Notes: generated from the sequence alone by a model not told the origin. DNA of 64,000 bases from Dyella silvae (GCF_026421305.1 NZ_JAPJBQ010000007.1:62001-126000); one strand, 5' to 3'; counted from the first letter of the stretch, positions 27,593 to 37,057 are shown. Program-made: numbers and translations.

Positions 27593-29062
27593 TCAGAGCG
27601 AATGTTCGGGGGAGGTTTCAGCGACGGTCTGGGCCGCCTCACCCTGCGGACGGAAACCACCGCCGAGGGCCTGAATGAGTTGTACGGAGGATTCCACTTG
27701 TTGGGACTTGAGCGCGGCCAAGCGTTGCTGCGCTCCCAGTAGCTGTTGACGCACGATGAGCGCTTCGAGGTAGCTGCCCACGCCGGACTTGTAGCGCTGG
27801 TCGGACAACTGCCACGCCTGGGTGGCAGCATCCACCGCGCGCTGCTGGGCAGCGACCTGCTGCTGCGAGGACTGTACGGCGTCGTAGTCATCCGCCACTT
27901 CATTCACCGCGCTGACCAGCGTCTGGTTGTACCGGGCGACGGCCTCATCGTACTGCGCGTCCTTGCCGGCAAGGTTGGAACGCAGGCGGCCGCCATCGAA
28001 GATCGGCAGGCTGACCGATGGACCGAAGGTATAGAAGCGTGCCGGCAACTGCAGCGGATTGATGCTGCCAAACGCGGCGAAACCGGCCATGGCGCTGATG
28101 CTGACGTTGGGCAGGAACTCGGTCTTGGCGGCTTTGATGTCCTTGCCCGCGGCTTCGACCTGCCAACGCGCAGCGACGAGGTCGGGACGATGGCCCAGCA
28201 AGTCGATCGGCAGATCTGCCGGCACGGCGAGCACCACCGGTTCCAGCTCCTGCGGACGGGCGATGTCGAGGCCACGATCGGGGCCCTTGCCCAGCAGCAC
28301 AGCCAGCGACGAACGCGCGGCGTTGATGGCGCGCTGCGCCGCAGCCAGCTGCTGATCGGCATTGGCCACTTCGGTTTCGCTCTGCTTGAGCTGTAGCTGG
28401 CTGTCGAGACCGGCCGCCACGCGCTGCTGCGTCAGCTGACGCGCCGTGCTGGCGCGCTCCTGCTCGGCCTTGGCTACGTCGAGCTGCGCGTAGGCGTAGC
28501 CCAGTTGCGTATATGCCCGCGCAACATTGCTGGAGAGTTCGATGCGTGCCGCCTGCGATTCGATGTCCGCGGCACGCTCTTTGCCCAGCGCGGCTTCCCA
28601 CGCAGCACGCTTGCCACCCCACAGATCGAGGCCCCAGCTGAAGCTGGCGCGGACATCCTTGAACCAGGTGAAGTGACCGCCGCCAAGCTCCGGCGGCGCT
28701 GCCGTCAGCGGCAGGCGCTGGCCAATGACGTTGGCACCGGCGCTGACGCTCGGGCCACGATCGGCATCGGCGAAACCGGCCTCGGCCTGCGCCTGGCGGG
28801 CGCGTGCATCGGCAATGGCGAGCGAGGGGTTGTCCTTCAACGCTTCGGTGATGAGCGCGCTGAGCTGGGGATCGCCCAGGCCGGTCCACCAGTCTTCAGC
28901 CGGCCACGCGGCCGGTGAAACCTTCACGTCGGACAGGCTGCGATCACTCTTGAGGGTGAGGGCATCGATCAACGAACCAGACGGATGCAGGCCGCCGCTG
29001 CTGACGCAACCCGCCAGAGCGAGGGTGATGCCGGTGGCTGCTGCAAGGAGTTGCAGACGCAT
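27593..29062 (-). CDS. NodT-type outer-membrane efflux channel lipoprotein
   Basis: 489 residues. A lipoprotein signal with lipobox LAGC (Cys18) precedes two repeats of the outer-membrane efflux (OEP/TolC) domain, with WWTGLGDPQLSALITEAL near residue 60 and YNQTLVSAVNEVADDYDAV in the second half, typical of the RND-type NodT subfamily. It forms the outer-membrane duct for the EmrAB pump encoded next. It starts 27 bases after marR. Confidence 0.9.
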   Translation of the reverse strand: MRLQLLAAATGITLALAGCVSSGGLHPSGSLIDALTLKSDRSLSDVKVSPAAWPAEDWWTGLGDPQLSALITEALKDNPSLAIADARARQAQAEAGFADADRGPSVSAGANVIGQRLPLTAAPPELGGGHFTWFKDVRASFSWGLDLWGGKRAAWEAALGKERAADIESQAARIELSSNVARAYTQLGYAYAQLDVAKAEQERASTARQLTQQRVAAGLDSQLQLKQSETEVANADQQLAAAQRAINAARSSLAVLLGKGPDRGLDIARPQELEPVVLAVPADLPIDLLGHRPDLVAARWQVEAAGKDIKAAKTEFLPNVSISAMAGFAAFGSINPLQLPARFYTFGPSVSLPIFDGGRLRSNLAGKDAQYDEAVARYNQTLVSAVNEVADDYDAVQSSQQQVAAQQRAVDAATQAWQLSDQRYKSGVGSYLEALIVRQQLLGAQQRLAALKSQQVESSVQLIQALGGGFRPQGEAAQTVAETSPEHSL

Positions 29063-29089
29063 GGGCTTGGTTTCCAGAGATGAAGTGGT

Positions 29090-29548
29090 TCAGGTCTTGT
29101 CGCGGAGCGCGTCGAGCAAGCGCCCCAGGTAGTCGTGCAGTTGCTGCCGCTCGGCTTCGCTCAGCGCGCGCTGGGCGGCTACGAGTACCCGCTCGTTGCA
29201 ATCGGCCATCCGGCTCCAGAGGGCCGCGCCCTCCGGGGTCAGCGCGATGCGCAGCGCCCTGCGGTCCTGCTCATGCGGTTGCCGGCGTAGCAGACCGCGG
29301 CCTTCCAGCTGATCGAGCTGACGGGTCATCGCGCCGCCATCCAGCTCGACAGAGCGGGCCAGTTCGCTGGCCGACATCGGGCCGAGCAGCGCCAGCCGCT
29401 TGAGGATCAGGAACTGGGTGAATCGCAGGTCCACACCCGAGGCCTGCAACTCCGCCTCGATGCTGCGCACCAGCTCGGTACGAACCAGCCCGATCAGGAC
29501 GCCAAGGCTCTCCTGATGCTTCGGAGCGGAAGGGGAATTGGGGATCAT
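29090..29548 (-). CDS. MarR-family repressor of emr operon
   Basis: 152 residues from ATG 29548. The winged-helix core is visible: QFLILKRLALLGPMSASELARSVELDGGAMTRQLDQLEGRGLLRR (helix-turn-helix about residues 55-90) and a wing with HEQDRRALRIALTPEG. It is first in the marR-OMF-emrA-emrB operon, so it probably represses its own operon and is released by pump substrates. No Shine-Dalgarno precedes ATG 29548, and the promoter places the transcript start about two bases before it, so translation may be leaderless. The 12-codon extension upstream would overlap the -35 box and is rejected. Confidence 0.88.
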   Translation of the reverse strand: MIPNSPSAPKHQESLGVLIGLVRTELVRSIEAELQASGVDLRFTQFLILKRLALLGPMSASELARSVELDGGAMTRQLDQLEGRGLLRRQPHEQDRRALRIALTPEGAALWSRMADCNERVLVAAQRALSEAERQQLHDYLGRLLDALRDKT

Positions 29549-29556
29549 GGCCGCGC

Positions 29557-29584
29557 ATTCTATTGCCGAAATTATATTTGTCAA
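29557..29584 (-). promoter_or_regulatory. Strong promoter of marR-emr operon
   Basis: On the minus strand TTGACA (29579-29584), 16-base spacer, TAGAAT (29557-29562). The predicted start lies near 29550, two bases from the marR ATG. Confidence 0.75.
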
Positions 29585-29594
29585 GGCAAATATA
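29573..29594. promoter_or_regulatory. MarR operator candidate 1
   Basis: Perfect palindrome TATATTTG-N6-CAAATATA with 8-base arms, overlapping the -35 box of the marR promoter. The 22-bp size suits a MarR dimer. Confidence 0.65.
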
Positions 29595-29604
29595 TGCTGA
29601 TCCT

Positions 29605-29622
29605 ATTTTGTTCTGGCAAATT
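29605..29622. promoter_or_regulatory. MarR operator candidate 2
   Basis: Imperfect repeat of the same pattern, ATTTTG-N6-CAAATT. Its centre lies 30 bp from that of candidate 1, three helical turns, so both dimers would sit on the same DNA face. Confidence 0.5.
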
Positions 29623-29634
29623 TTGTGGGCGCGC

Positions 29635-29880
29635 TTAACCAGCACTTCTGGCCATCTCGTCCGCCAGCCAGGTGCGCAGCGCCGGATCGCGCAACTCAAA
29701 CAGCTCGAACACGCCCAGCGCCCGCACCGACGGCAGCAGCGCCAGCAGGCGAGGCTCAATAGCCCGCCGTACCAGCTCGGGCGTGGCGGGGTCCAGCATC
29801 TGATGGGCGCACGCCACAAAAGCCTCCAGCGGTGCGGTCACGGTTGCGGCGTCAGGCGCCCTTACAGCGGTCATCGACAT
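29635..29880 (-). CDS. Small protein of unknown function
   Basis: 81 residues. GGGAGA lies eight bases before the ATG. The protein is Ala/Leu-rich, mostly helical by composition, with no membrane segment, signal or known motif. It is upstream of marR on the same strand, but a strong promoter with operators lies between them, so read-through would be the only link. It could be a conserved lineage-specific protein; the evidence is the ribosome site and coding-like composition. Confidence 0.5.
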   Translation of the reverse strand: MSMTAVRAPDAATVTAPLEAFVACAHQMLDPATPELVRRAIEPRLLALLPSVRALGVFELFELRDPALRTWLADEMARSAG

Positions 29881-30120
29881 GGCTCAGCTCTCCCTGGGCG
29901 CCCCGGGGATGGCGCCCCTTGATGAAGCAAGGACGTAGTGTCGGGTGCGGGCGTGACCGGCCGAGATCAAGCAGGAGAAATGGCACGGGTACCGCGAACT
30001 GCCACCGACACCACGTTCACACCGCGAGCGGCGGCAGCGGTGGGAATCGGGCAAGCATGATTGAGCAGGCGACCGGGTTACTGTTAGCGTTATTTGGTCA
30101 AGTTATATCGAGAATCAGCC

Positions 30121-30945
30121 ATGGGGCATCTTCGCGAAAAAGATGAGAACCGGTTCCACGAGATGATCGAGCGCCTCGATGGACCCTCGGTGATCGCTTA
30201 CTGGACGGAGGGCGAAGCCACCAGTGAGTACAACGAAGGCACGCGCGAATACGGCTGGCACTCGCACGCGCGCGGGCAGCTGTACTGCGTGGAAAGCGGC
30301 CTGGTACATGTACGCACCGCCAAAGGCTCCTGGCTGATGCCACCGCACAGGGCCGGCTGGATGCCGCCGGGCGTGGAGCACACCGTCACCATCAGCGGCC
30401 CCATGACTGGCTGGGGCGTTTTTGTCGTCCCCCTCGAATGCGGCTGCCTGCCCGCCGAACCCTGCGTATTGGGCGTCACTGAGCTGATGCGGGCGCTGGT
30501 GCGCCGTGCCAGCTCGTGGGTATGGAACACGGAGCTGGACGAAAGCCAGGAACGCATTTCGACAGTTCTGTTGGAAGAAATTTGCCGTGCGCAACGAGAG
30601 CGTTTGCACCTGCCGATGCCGTTGGACCGGCGTGCATTGCGCATCGCGCTGGCTCTGCTGGAGAACCCGAACGACAACCGCAGCCTCGACGAGTGGGCGG
30701 TGTGGGCGGGTCTGTCGGCGCGTAGCCTGAGTCGTTTGTTTCGCAGCGAAACGGCGTTGAGTTTTGCGCAGTGGCGTCAGCTGGCGAGGCTATCGCGTGG
30801 ATTGGAACGGCTGGCCGATGGCGAAGCGGTGTCTGCGGTGGCGGATGCGCTTGGCTATGCAAGTGTGAGTGCGTTTGTGGCGATGTTTCGGCGGAGTTTC
30901 GGGCAGCCGCCGGCTAGGTATTTTGCGGCGCAGGGGGCGCAGTAG
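30121..30945 (+). CDS. AraC-family regulator with N-terminal cupin
   Basis: 274 residues from ATG 30121; the frame continues nine codons upstream only from a TTG. An N-terminal cupin/AraC-binding domain (YGWHSHARGQLYCVESGLVHVRTAKGSW, split over residues 45-75, with PPGVEHTVTISG) is followed by a C-terminal double helix-turn-helix with SLDEWAVWAGLSARSLSRLF and VADALGYASVSAFVAMFRRSFG-type sequence ending QPPARYF. It is divergent from the small gene and the emr operon; such regulators often control a neighbouring exporter, so it may act here, but that is inference. Confidence 0.88.
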   Translation: MGHLREKDENRFHEMIERLDGPSVIAYWTEGEATSEYNEGTREYGWHSHARGQLYCVESGLVHVRTAKGSWLMPPHRAGWMPPGVEHTVTISGPMTGWGVFVVPLECGCLPAEPCVLGVTELMRALVRRASSWVWNTELDESQERISTVLLEEICRAQRERLHLPMPLDRRALRIALALLENPNDNRSLDEWAVWAGLSARSLSRLFRSETALSFAQWRQLARLSRGLERLADGEAVSAVADALGYASVSAFVAMFRRSFGQPPARYFAAQGAQ

Positions 30946-30964
30946 CGCCGCATTCTCGCGACGC

Positions 30965-31345
30965 CGTGTTCCCTCTCCCCTGCGGGGAGAGGGTTGGGGT
31001 GAGGGGCGGGTGCTCGCGGTAGCGTTCAATCCCCTCACCGTCATCCCTGCGTAGGCAGGGATCCAGTGACTTTGCTCTTGGACCTGATCTGGCGTTCCCG
31101 CCAGCGTGCCGCCTACGCAGCGGGCGTTTCGACCTCCTGCCGGAGGCCGAGTCACTTTTCTTTTGCTGGCCCAAAAGAAAAGTAACCCAATGAAAATGGC
31201 CTGAAGAGCTGGCAGCATTGCGCAGGGATAAGCCCGAACGGTAGAGGATCGTTGTCACTTGGCAACCTTCGCCGCTACACAGCGGGTACTTCAGAGCGCT
31301 TCGCAACGCGCCATCGCGGAGAGGGCTTAAAGCAGCTATCGCTAC
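30965..31345 (-). repeat. Composite repeat, reverse orientation
   Basis: In reverse orientation the order is middle block-C-A-B: B (30971-31020), A (31033-31069), C (31136-31205), and a block to about 31345 related to the middle part of the copies at 18.9 and 24.3 kb. No gene seen between 30946 and 31465. Confidence 0.65.
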
Positions 31346-31464
31346 GCTTTCCGACAGCAGGGGCGAAGTAAAGAGGCCGCTACGCCTCCTGATTCTCGTG
31401 GAGAACTCGCTGGATAACGGCGTGCCCGCCTGCAGTGAGCCAGGAGCAACGCGCTCTACCAGCG

Positions 31465-31895
31465 CGATGTGCAGCGCAGCTGCACGAGCCGTCGGCTTTG
31501 TGCTTTTGATCTTCCGGGTCCCCGTATGAGGCGGCGGGCGGGTGGAGGAACAGCCCGAAGGGTGGCCGGCATGGATGCCGGCCAGTTTGGCGTCAGGGCA
31601 GGATGCCCTGTCGACAAACCCCGCAACCCGATCGCGCACCTGGAGGGCGAAGCCCGGAAGGCGCCTCATCCGGGGGGCCCTTCTCTTTGGTTACTTTCTC
31701 TTGGGCAAGCAAGAGAAAGTGACCCGGCCTCCGGCAGGAGGTCGGAAGCCCGCCGCAGGCGAGCCAGGTTGCGGTAGCGCCGAAAAGAGCGAAAGTCGCT
31801 GGATCCCAGCCTTCGCTGGGATGACTGTGAGGGAGATCAGCGTTACCGCGAGCACCCGCCCCTCACCCCAACCCTCTCCCCGAAGGGGAGAGGGA
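31465..31895 (+). repeat. Composite repeat, order E-C-A-B
   Basis: Block E (about 31465-31675, with GATGTGCAGC..GCTGCACGAGCCGT and GGCAGGATGCCCTGTCGA), C (31676-31745), A (31796-31833), B (31850-31895). The same order recurs at 43508-43932. Ends 13 bases from the S9 peptidase stop. Confidence 0.75.
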
Positions 31896-31907
31896 GCCAA
31901 AAGCGAT

Positions 31908-34343
31908 TTACTGCTTCGCCGGCTTCACATACGTGTTGAACAACTCATCAATCCGACGGTACTCGTCGTACCACGAGTCCGGATGCGTGAAGCCATGACG
32001 CTCCATCGGGTACAGCGAGATCCAGAAATTATTCTTGTGCAGCTCGATGAAGCGCTGATAGATGCGCACCGTGTCGCTCGCCAACACGTTGTCGTCGATC
32101 AGCCCGTGCTGCAACACCAGCGGGTCCTGCAGCTTGTCGGCATAGTTGATCGGCGAGCTGATCGCGTACGACTCCGGATCGAGCAGAGGATCGTTGAGAA
32201 TGTTCGAGGTGTATTCGTGGTTGTAGCTGCTCCAGTCCGTCACCGGACGCAGCGCCGAACCCGCCGCGAATTCGCCAGGCGCGCGCAGCAGGGACATCAG
32301 CGTCATGAAGCCACCGTAGCTGCCGCCATACATGCCCACCCGCTTGGGATCCACGCCGTGGTTCTTCACCAGCCACGCCTTGCCGTCGAGCAGGTCTTCC
32401 AGTTCCGGATGACCCATCTGGCGGTAGATCGCGGTACGCCAGTCGCGGCCGTAGCCTTCCGAGGCGCGGTAGTCCATGTCGAGTACGACAAAGCCCTGCT
32501 GCACCAGCAGGTTGTGGAACATCTGCTCGCGGAAGTAGTTGGAGTACGACAGCGTGACGTTCTGCAGGTAGCCGGCGCCGTGCACAAAGATCACCGCCGG
32601 ACGCGATGCCGCCGCTGCCGGATCAGCCGGGCCGTAGTACTTGGCCCAGATGGTGCCCGCGCCATGCGAGGACGGCACGCCGACGATCTGCGGCTGCAGC
32701 CAGGCATGCGCGGAGAATGCAGGCTTCATCGTGTTGGTGAGTTCGCGCGGCGCACCGCCAGCCGCGTCCTGCACGGCAAGCTGCGGCAGCACGTACGGAG
32801 ATGAGTGCAGCACCGCCAGCTGGCGTCCATCCGGTGACAGCGCGAAGTCGTTCATGCCCTGGTACTGGGTGACGCGGCTCAGTTCACCGCCGCCCGCTGG
32901 CACGCGGTAAGCGTCATAGCTGTACGGCGCGACCTGGTTGGCACGCACGTAGAACCACTGGCCGTCGTCGCTGAGCACCGGGTGGCTCACTTCGAACTTG
33001 CCGCTGGTCAGCGCTTTGGCCTTGCCGCTCAGGTTCTTGCTATAGAGCTGCGAGTAGCCGGTTTCCTCGCTCAGATACCACAGCGTGCTGTTGTCCTTGA
33101 GCCAGCCGAAATCGTTGAAGTTCCAGTTGATCCACCCCTTGTCGGTGAGGCGGTGCTGGTTGACGAGCGCATGCTTGCCTAAGTCCACGCTGGCGATCCA
33201 GCGATCCTTGTTGTCGATCGCGCGCAGCTGCACGGCCACATTCTGGCCGTCATCGCTCCACACGATACCGCCACCACCGCCGTCGTCCGCGCTGGAAATG
33301 ATGCGCACGGCGCGCACGTCAGGCGCCTTCAGCGCTTTTGCCTGATCGCCTTTGCCGTCTTTCTGGAGTGCGGCGATGGCCTTGGCGCGGAGATCTTTGA
33401 GCGGATCGTCCTTGATGCCCGGCAGTGCGTCGGTCTTCAGCGGATAGAACTTGGCGGCCGTCAGATCCACCAGCATCAGCGACTGGGGCATGGGATCGTT
33501 GCGCCCGACATAGACGCGCGTTTCCTGCTGCTCGGCGTAACCGGACTCGGTGACGTAATGGGTGACCTCGGGCTTCTTGCCGCCCTTGGCGTCCTTGGGC
33601 TGGGTAACCACCAGCATCCAGCGGCCATCGGGCGACAGCTCGGTGTCCATCAGCTCGCTGCCTTCGCCGAGGTAGATCGGCTTGGGTGCGCGGCTGGGAT
33701 CAGCAGCCATCAACGCATCATCGTTGGCGCGTTGTGCGTCCTTGTCGGATTTGTTTTCGCGCAATGCGCGGAACATCTCCATCTGCTGCGCGCCGAGCGC
33801 GTCCGGCTGTTTGGCCTGCGGGTCGTCGGCAAAACGCAGCACGGCGGCAGGCGCGCTGACGCCAGCGGCGATGTCGTAGACGAACCAGTTGTTGCCCTGG
33901 CGGTACTGCAGGCTGCGGCCATCGCTGGAAAAACGTGGCGACGATTCCGGCTCGCTGCTGCGCGTCACCTGCACGCGGCGGCCACTGCCGAGATCCACCA
34001 TGAAGACGTCGCCATGAAGCACGAACGCGGCGTGGCGATGCGTGCGGTCGTATACCGCCGGGCCTTCAGCCTGTGCCATGGCGGCCGGCTCCAGCTTGCT
34101 GCTCTGGCCGCTGGCCAGGTCGACGCGATAGAGATCACGCACCTTGCTGCCGTCGCGCTTGAGCGCGTAGTACACGCTGCGGCCGTCCACGCTCCAGTAC
34201 GGCGATTCCACCGCGGCGCCGATCCAGTCCGGATTGGCCATGATGGTTTCCAGATCCAGCTGCCCGCTGTTGGCGGATGGCGACAGGGCCGCCGCAGGTA
34301 AGGCGGCGAGGGCGGCAAGGCCGGCGAACAGCATTCGGCGCAT
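31908..34343 (-). CDS. S9-family prolyl-oligopeptidase-type peptidase
   Basis: 811 residues. ATG 34343 was chosen because a signal peptide (MRRMLFAGLAALAALPAAALS) follows. The N-terminal two-thirds is a beta-propeller (DPP IV-type, with repeated blades), and the C-terminal third an alpha/beta hydrolase. Catalytic residues are Ser near 675 in GGSYGGF, Asp near 748 in HGLIDDNV and His near 782 in MERHGFTHP, the Ser-Asp-His order of family S9. It probably removes dipeptides or acylated residues from peptides in the periplasm. It is transcribed alone; repeat DNA follows the stop. Confidence 0.88.
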   Translation of the reverse strand: MRRMLFAGLAALAALPAAALSPSANSGQLDLETIMANPDWIGAAVESPYWSVDGRSVYYALKRDGSKVRDLYRVDLASGQSSKLEPAAMAQAEGPAVYDRTHRHAAFVLHGDVFMVDLGSGRRVQVTRSSEPESSPRFSSDGRSLQYRQGNNWFVYDIAAGVSAPAAVLRFADDPQAKQPDALGAQQMEMFRALRENKSDKDAQRANDDALMAADPSRAPKPIYLGEGSELMDTELSPDGRWMLVVTQPKDAKGGKKPEVTHYVTESGYAEQQETRVYVGRNDPMPQSLMLVDLTAAKFYPLKTDALPGIKDDPLKDLRAKAIAALQKDGKGDQAKALKAPDVRAVRIISSADDGGGGGIVWSDDGQNVAVQLRAIDNKDRWIASVDLGKHALVNQHRLTDKGWINWNFNDFGWLKDNSTLWYLSEETGYSQLYSKNLSGKAKALTSGKFEVSHPVLSDDGQWFYVRANQVAPYSYDAYRVPAGGGELSRVTQYQGMNDFALSPDGRQLAVLHSSPYVLPQLAVQDAAGGAPRELTNTMKPAFSAHAWLQPQIVGVPSSHGAGTIWAKYYGPADPAAAASRPAVIFVHGAGYLQNVTLSYSNYFREQMFHNLLVQQGFVVLDMDYRASEGYGRDWRTAIYRQMGHPELEDLLDGKAWLVKNHGVDPKRVGMYGGSYGGFMTLMSLLRAPGEFAAGSALRPVTDWSSYNHEYTSNILNDPLLDPESYAISSPINYADKLQDPLVLQHGLIDDNVLASDTVRIYQRFIELHKNNFWISLYPMERHGFTHPDSWYDEYRRIDELFNTYVKPAKQ

Positions 34344-34558
34344 GAAGGGCTCCACAGTCAAAACGTTTGAGCATAGCCAAGGTATGCGAGCATTCAAGCG
34401 CCGATGGTCCCGGTTCAATCTGGATGCCTAGACAGCTAATCTTTGCGGCTACCCAGTCGTCCCGTGTCGGCTGACCGGCCGTTTGTACGTTCGGTGAGGT
34501 TCCGCCGCGTGCCCTTGGGGCATGCTCCCCCCCGACTCGTTGATACCTGCAAACGCCC

Positions 34559-35224
34559 ATGCTCCTGCCCACCGTTGAGACCGAAACCGCCACCCAACCC
34601 ACCCACAGCGTGCTCTGGCTGCACGGCCTGGGAGCGGATGGCAATGACTTCGCCCCCATCGTGCCGGAGCTGGTGTCGCCCGCGTGGCCGTCGCTGCGCT
34701 TCGTGTTTCCCCATGCGCCGGTACGCCCGGTGACGGTCAACGGCGGCATGCCGATGCGCGCGTGGTACGACATCGTGGGCGTGGATCTGGTGTCGCGGCA
34801 GGACGAGAGCGGCATGCGCGCCTCCATCGCCAGCGTGGACGCCTTGATCGCCCGCGAGAACGAGCGCGGCGTGCCCACCGCCAACATCCTGCTGGCCGGT
34901 TTTTCCCAGGGTGGCGCCATTGCGCTGTCGGCCGGCCTGCGCCATGCGGACAAGCTGGCCGGCATCATCGCGCTGTCCACGTATTTGCCGCTGCAGGATT
35001 CCTTTGTCGCCGAGCGCAGCCCCGCCAACGCCAGCACCCCGGTGTTCTGGGGTCATGGCACAGGCGATCCGATCGTGCCGCTGACGCGCGGCGTGGCATC
35101 GCGCGATCTGCTGCAGTCGCTGGGCTATCCCGTGTCCTGGCACACCTATCCGATGCCGCATTCGGTGTGTGCGGAGGAAGTGGCCGATCTGCGCGCGTGG
35201 ATGACCACTCGTCTGTCGGGCTGA
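34559..35224 (+). CDS. Carboxylesterase/lysophospholipase-type alpha/beta hydrolase
   Basis: 221 residues, the usual length for the phospholipase/carboxylesterase family. LWLHGLGADGNDF opens the fold. The triad is Ser116 in GFSQG, Asp170 in GHGTGDPIVP and His201 in PMPHSV. It is probably a cytoplasmic esterase acting on short acyl esters or lysophospholipids; no signal peptide is present. It precedes algZ by 71 bases on the same strand, so cotranscription is possible. Confidence 0.88.
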   Translation: MLLPTVETETATQPTHSVLWLHGLGADGNDFAPIVPELVSPAWPSLRFVFPHAPVRPVTVNGGMPMRAWYDIVGVDLVSRQDESGMRASIASVDALIARENERGVPTANILLAGFSQGGAIALSAGLRHADKLAGIIALSTYLPLQDSFVAERSPANASTPVFWGHGTGDPIVPLTRGVASRDLLQSLGYPVSWHTYPMPHSVCAEEVADLRAWMTTRLSG

Positions 35225-35295
35225 GCCGGCCAGTCACTGCGCCGCTGGGATGACGTGCAAGGAAGCGGTCGCATGCTTGCGGCATACTTCCCGGC

Positions 35296-36372
35296 ATGAG
35301 GGGATCCATCACTGAACCGCCCGCGCCTCAACGCGCCGAACACCATCAGCTGCCTGATTTCTGCAGCGGCACGGTGATTTTCGCGCTGTTGGTCACGGCC
35401 GGGATCACTGTCACCGTGATGTGGCTGGCGCCCAACAATAGTCACGGTTGGCGCGGTTACAGCGTCGGCATGCTGTTCGCCGTGTGGCTGGCGCTGGTGA
35501 TCGGCCTGGCCTTGTGCAAATTGCGGCCGCTGTTGCAGCGCTTGCCCGGCAACGCCTCGTATGGCGGGGTGTGGTTGGTGATGGTGCTGATCGTTGGGGG
35601 CGGCAGCGCCATGGTGTACTGGATGGACCAGGCCATGCAGATGGCCTTGCTCACCGATACCGCCGGGGACTTCGTGCTCAACAACATCGCGATTGCCGCT
35701 CTGCTCGGCGCCGCCATGCTGCGCTACTTCTACCTGCTGGCGCAGTGGCAAACGCGCCTGGCCGCCGTCAGCAAGGCGCAGGTGGCGGCGTTGCAGGCAC
35801 GCATTCGCCCGCATTTTCTGTTCAACAGCATGAACACGGTGGCGGCGCTGGTCCGTGTCGATCCAGACGCAGCGGAACGGACCGTGGAGGATCTCTCCGA
35901 ACTGTTCCGCGCCGCGCTGGGCGAGCACAGCACGCAGGACGGCACGCTGGGCGAAGAGGTGACGCTGGTGGATCGCTATCTGGCCATCGAGCAGCTGCGC
36001 CTTGGACCACGCCTGCGCGTACATCGCGAGTGGGACGAGCTGCCGCTCGCCTTTCCCCTGCCGCGGCTGTTGCTGCAACCACTGGTGGAAAACGCTGTCC
36101 GCCACGGCATTCAGCCGCTGCGCGAAGGCGGCGATGTCATCCTGCGCGGCTGGCGCGAGCGCGATGGCGTGATCATCGAAATCGACAACCCTCGCGGCGG
36201 CGAGCCATCGCAAGGGGGCCACGGCCATGGCCTGGGCAGCGTGCGCCAGCGTGTGGCCTATCGTTACGGCCCGCGTGCTGAGGTATTGGCGGGCCCCATG
36301 GGCGATCGCTTTGTGGTGCGTCTGCAACTTCCGGAACAGGCAGGTTCTATCGATGCGCGTATTGATCGTTGA
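35296..36372 (+). CDS. algZ: AlgZ/LytS-type sensor histidine kinase
   Basis: 358 residues. Four hydrophobic segments (about 24-45, 57-75, 92-108, 128-150) are followed by a His_kinase domain with phosphoacceptor-region His173 in RIRPHFLFNSMNT, then an HATPase with N box QPLVENAVRHGI and G boxes GHGHGLGSVRQR. This is the LytS/AlgZ family, which signals to LytTR regulators. Its 3' end overlaps algR by 20 bases, and the gene order algZ-algR-hemC matches Pseudomonas, which supports the name. Confidence 0.87.
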   Translation: MRGSITEPPAPQRAEHHQLPDFCSGTVIFALLVTAGITVTVMWLAPNNSHGWRGYSVGMLFAVWLALVIGLALCKLRPLLQRLPGNASYGGVWLVMVLIVGGGSAMVYWMDQAMQMALLTDTAGDFVLNNIAIAALLGAAMLRYFYLLAQWQTRLAAVSKAQVAALQARIRPHFLFNSMNTVAALVRVDPDAAERTVEDLSELFRAALGEHSTQDGTLGEEVTLVDRYLAIEQLRLGPRLRVHREWDELPLAFPLPRLLLQPLVENAVRHGIQPLREGGDVILRGWRERDGVIIEIDNPRGGEPSQGGHGHGLGSVRQRVAYRYGPRAEVLAGPMGDRFVVRLQLPEQAGSIDARIDR

Positions 36373-37057
36373 CGACGAGCCTTTGGCCCGCACCCGGCTC
36401 GCCGCCCTGCTTGGCGAAAGCAGCGACGTCGAAGTGGTCGGCAGCGTGGCCGATGGCGAAGCGGCGCTCGAGGCGCTTGGCGAACTGCAGCCGGATTTGC
36501 TGTTGCTGGACATCAACATGCCAGGGATCAGCGGCACGGCCGTGGCTCAGCGCCTGGCCGGGCGCAGGCGTCCGCAGGTGGTGTTTTGCACGGCGTACGA
36601 AAGCCATGCCTTGCACGCCTTTGAGCTCGGTGCGGTGGACTATCTGCTGAAGCCGGTCCGCCTGGAGCGGCTCAACGAGGCCTTGCAGCGCGCACGCCAG
36701 CGTCTGCAGCAGACGCCGCGCGAAACGGTCAGTTATCTGCATGGCCGTTTGCGCGGTGAACAAGTGCGTGTGGCGCTGGACGATGTGATCTGTCTGCAGG
36801 CCGAGGAAAAGTACGTGGTTGTGCAGCATCGCGGTGGCCAGCTGCTGCTGGAGGAATCGCTGCGGCAGCTGGAAGAGATCCATCCCGAGGCGCTGATCCG
36901 CCTGCACCGTAATTGCCTGGTGCCATCGCAACGGCTGGTTGGCCTGAAAACCCTCACCGACGGCCGCGTGCTGGCCCGGCTGAGCGGCACTGAACTGACG
37001 CCCGAGGTCAGCCGGCGCAACCTGCCGACGCTGCGCAAGCTGCTGCGCATGGGTTAG
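36353..37057 (+). CDS. algR: LytTR response regulator AlgR
   Basis: 234 residues from ATG 36353, inside the end of algZ. The receiver domain (1-120) starts MRVLIVDDEPLARTRL, with phosphoacceptor Asp53 in LLLDINMPG and Lys in LLKPVRLERL. The C-terminal LytTR DNA-binding domain (about 135-234) has VICLQAEEKYVVV and LIRLHRNCLV. It is the partner of the overlapping kinase. In Pseudomonas AlgR controls alginate, twitching and virulence genes; its targets here are unknown. Confidence 0.9.
   Translation: MRVLIVDDEPLARTRLAALLGESSDVEVVGSVADGEAALEALGELQPDLLLLDINMPGISGTAVAQRLAGRRRPQVVFCTAYESHALHAFELGAVDYLLKPVRLERLNEALQRARQRLQQTPRETVSYLHGRLRGEQVRVALDDVICLQAEEKYVVVQHRGGQLLLEESLRQLEEIHPEALIRLHRNCLVPSQRLVGLKTLTDGRVLARLSGTELTPEVSRRNLPTLRKLLRMG

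Noticed and set aside
31542-32804. 420-codon plus-strand open frame
   Set aside because: Its first part is composite repeat DNA and the rest is the shadow of the S9 peptidase gene.
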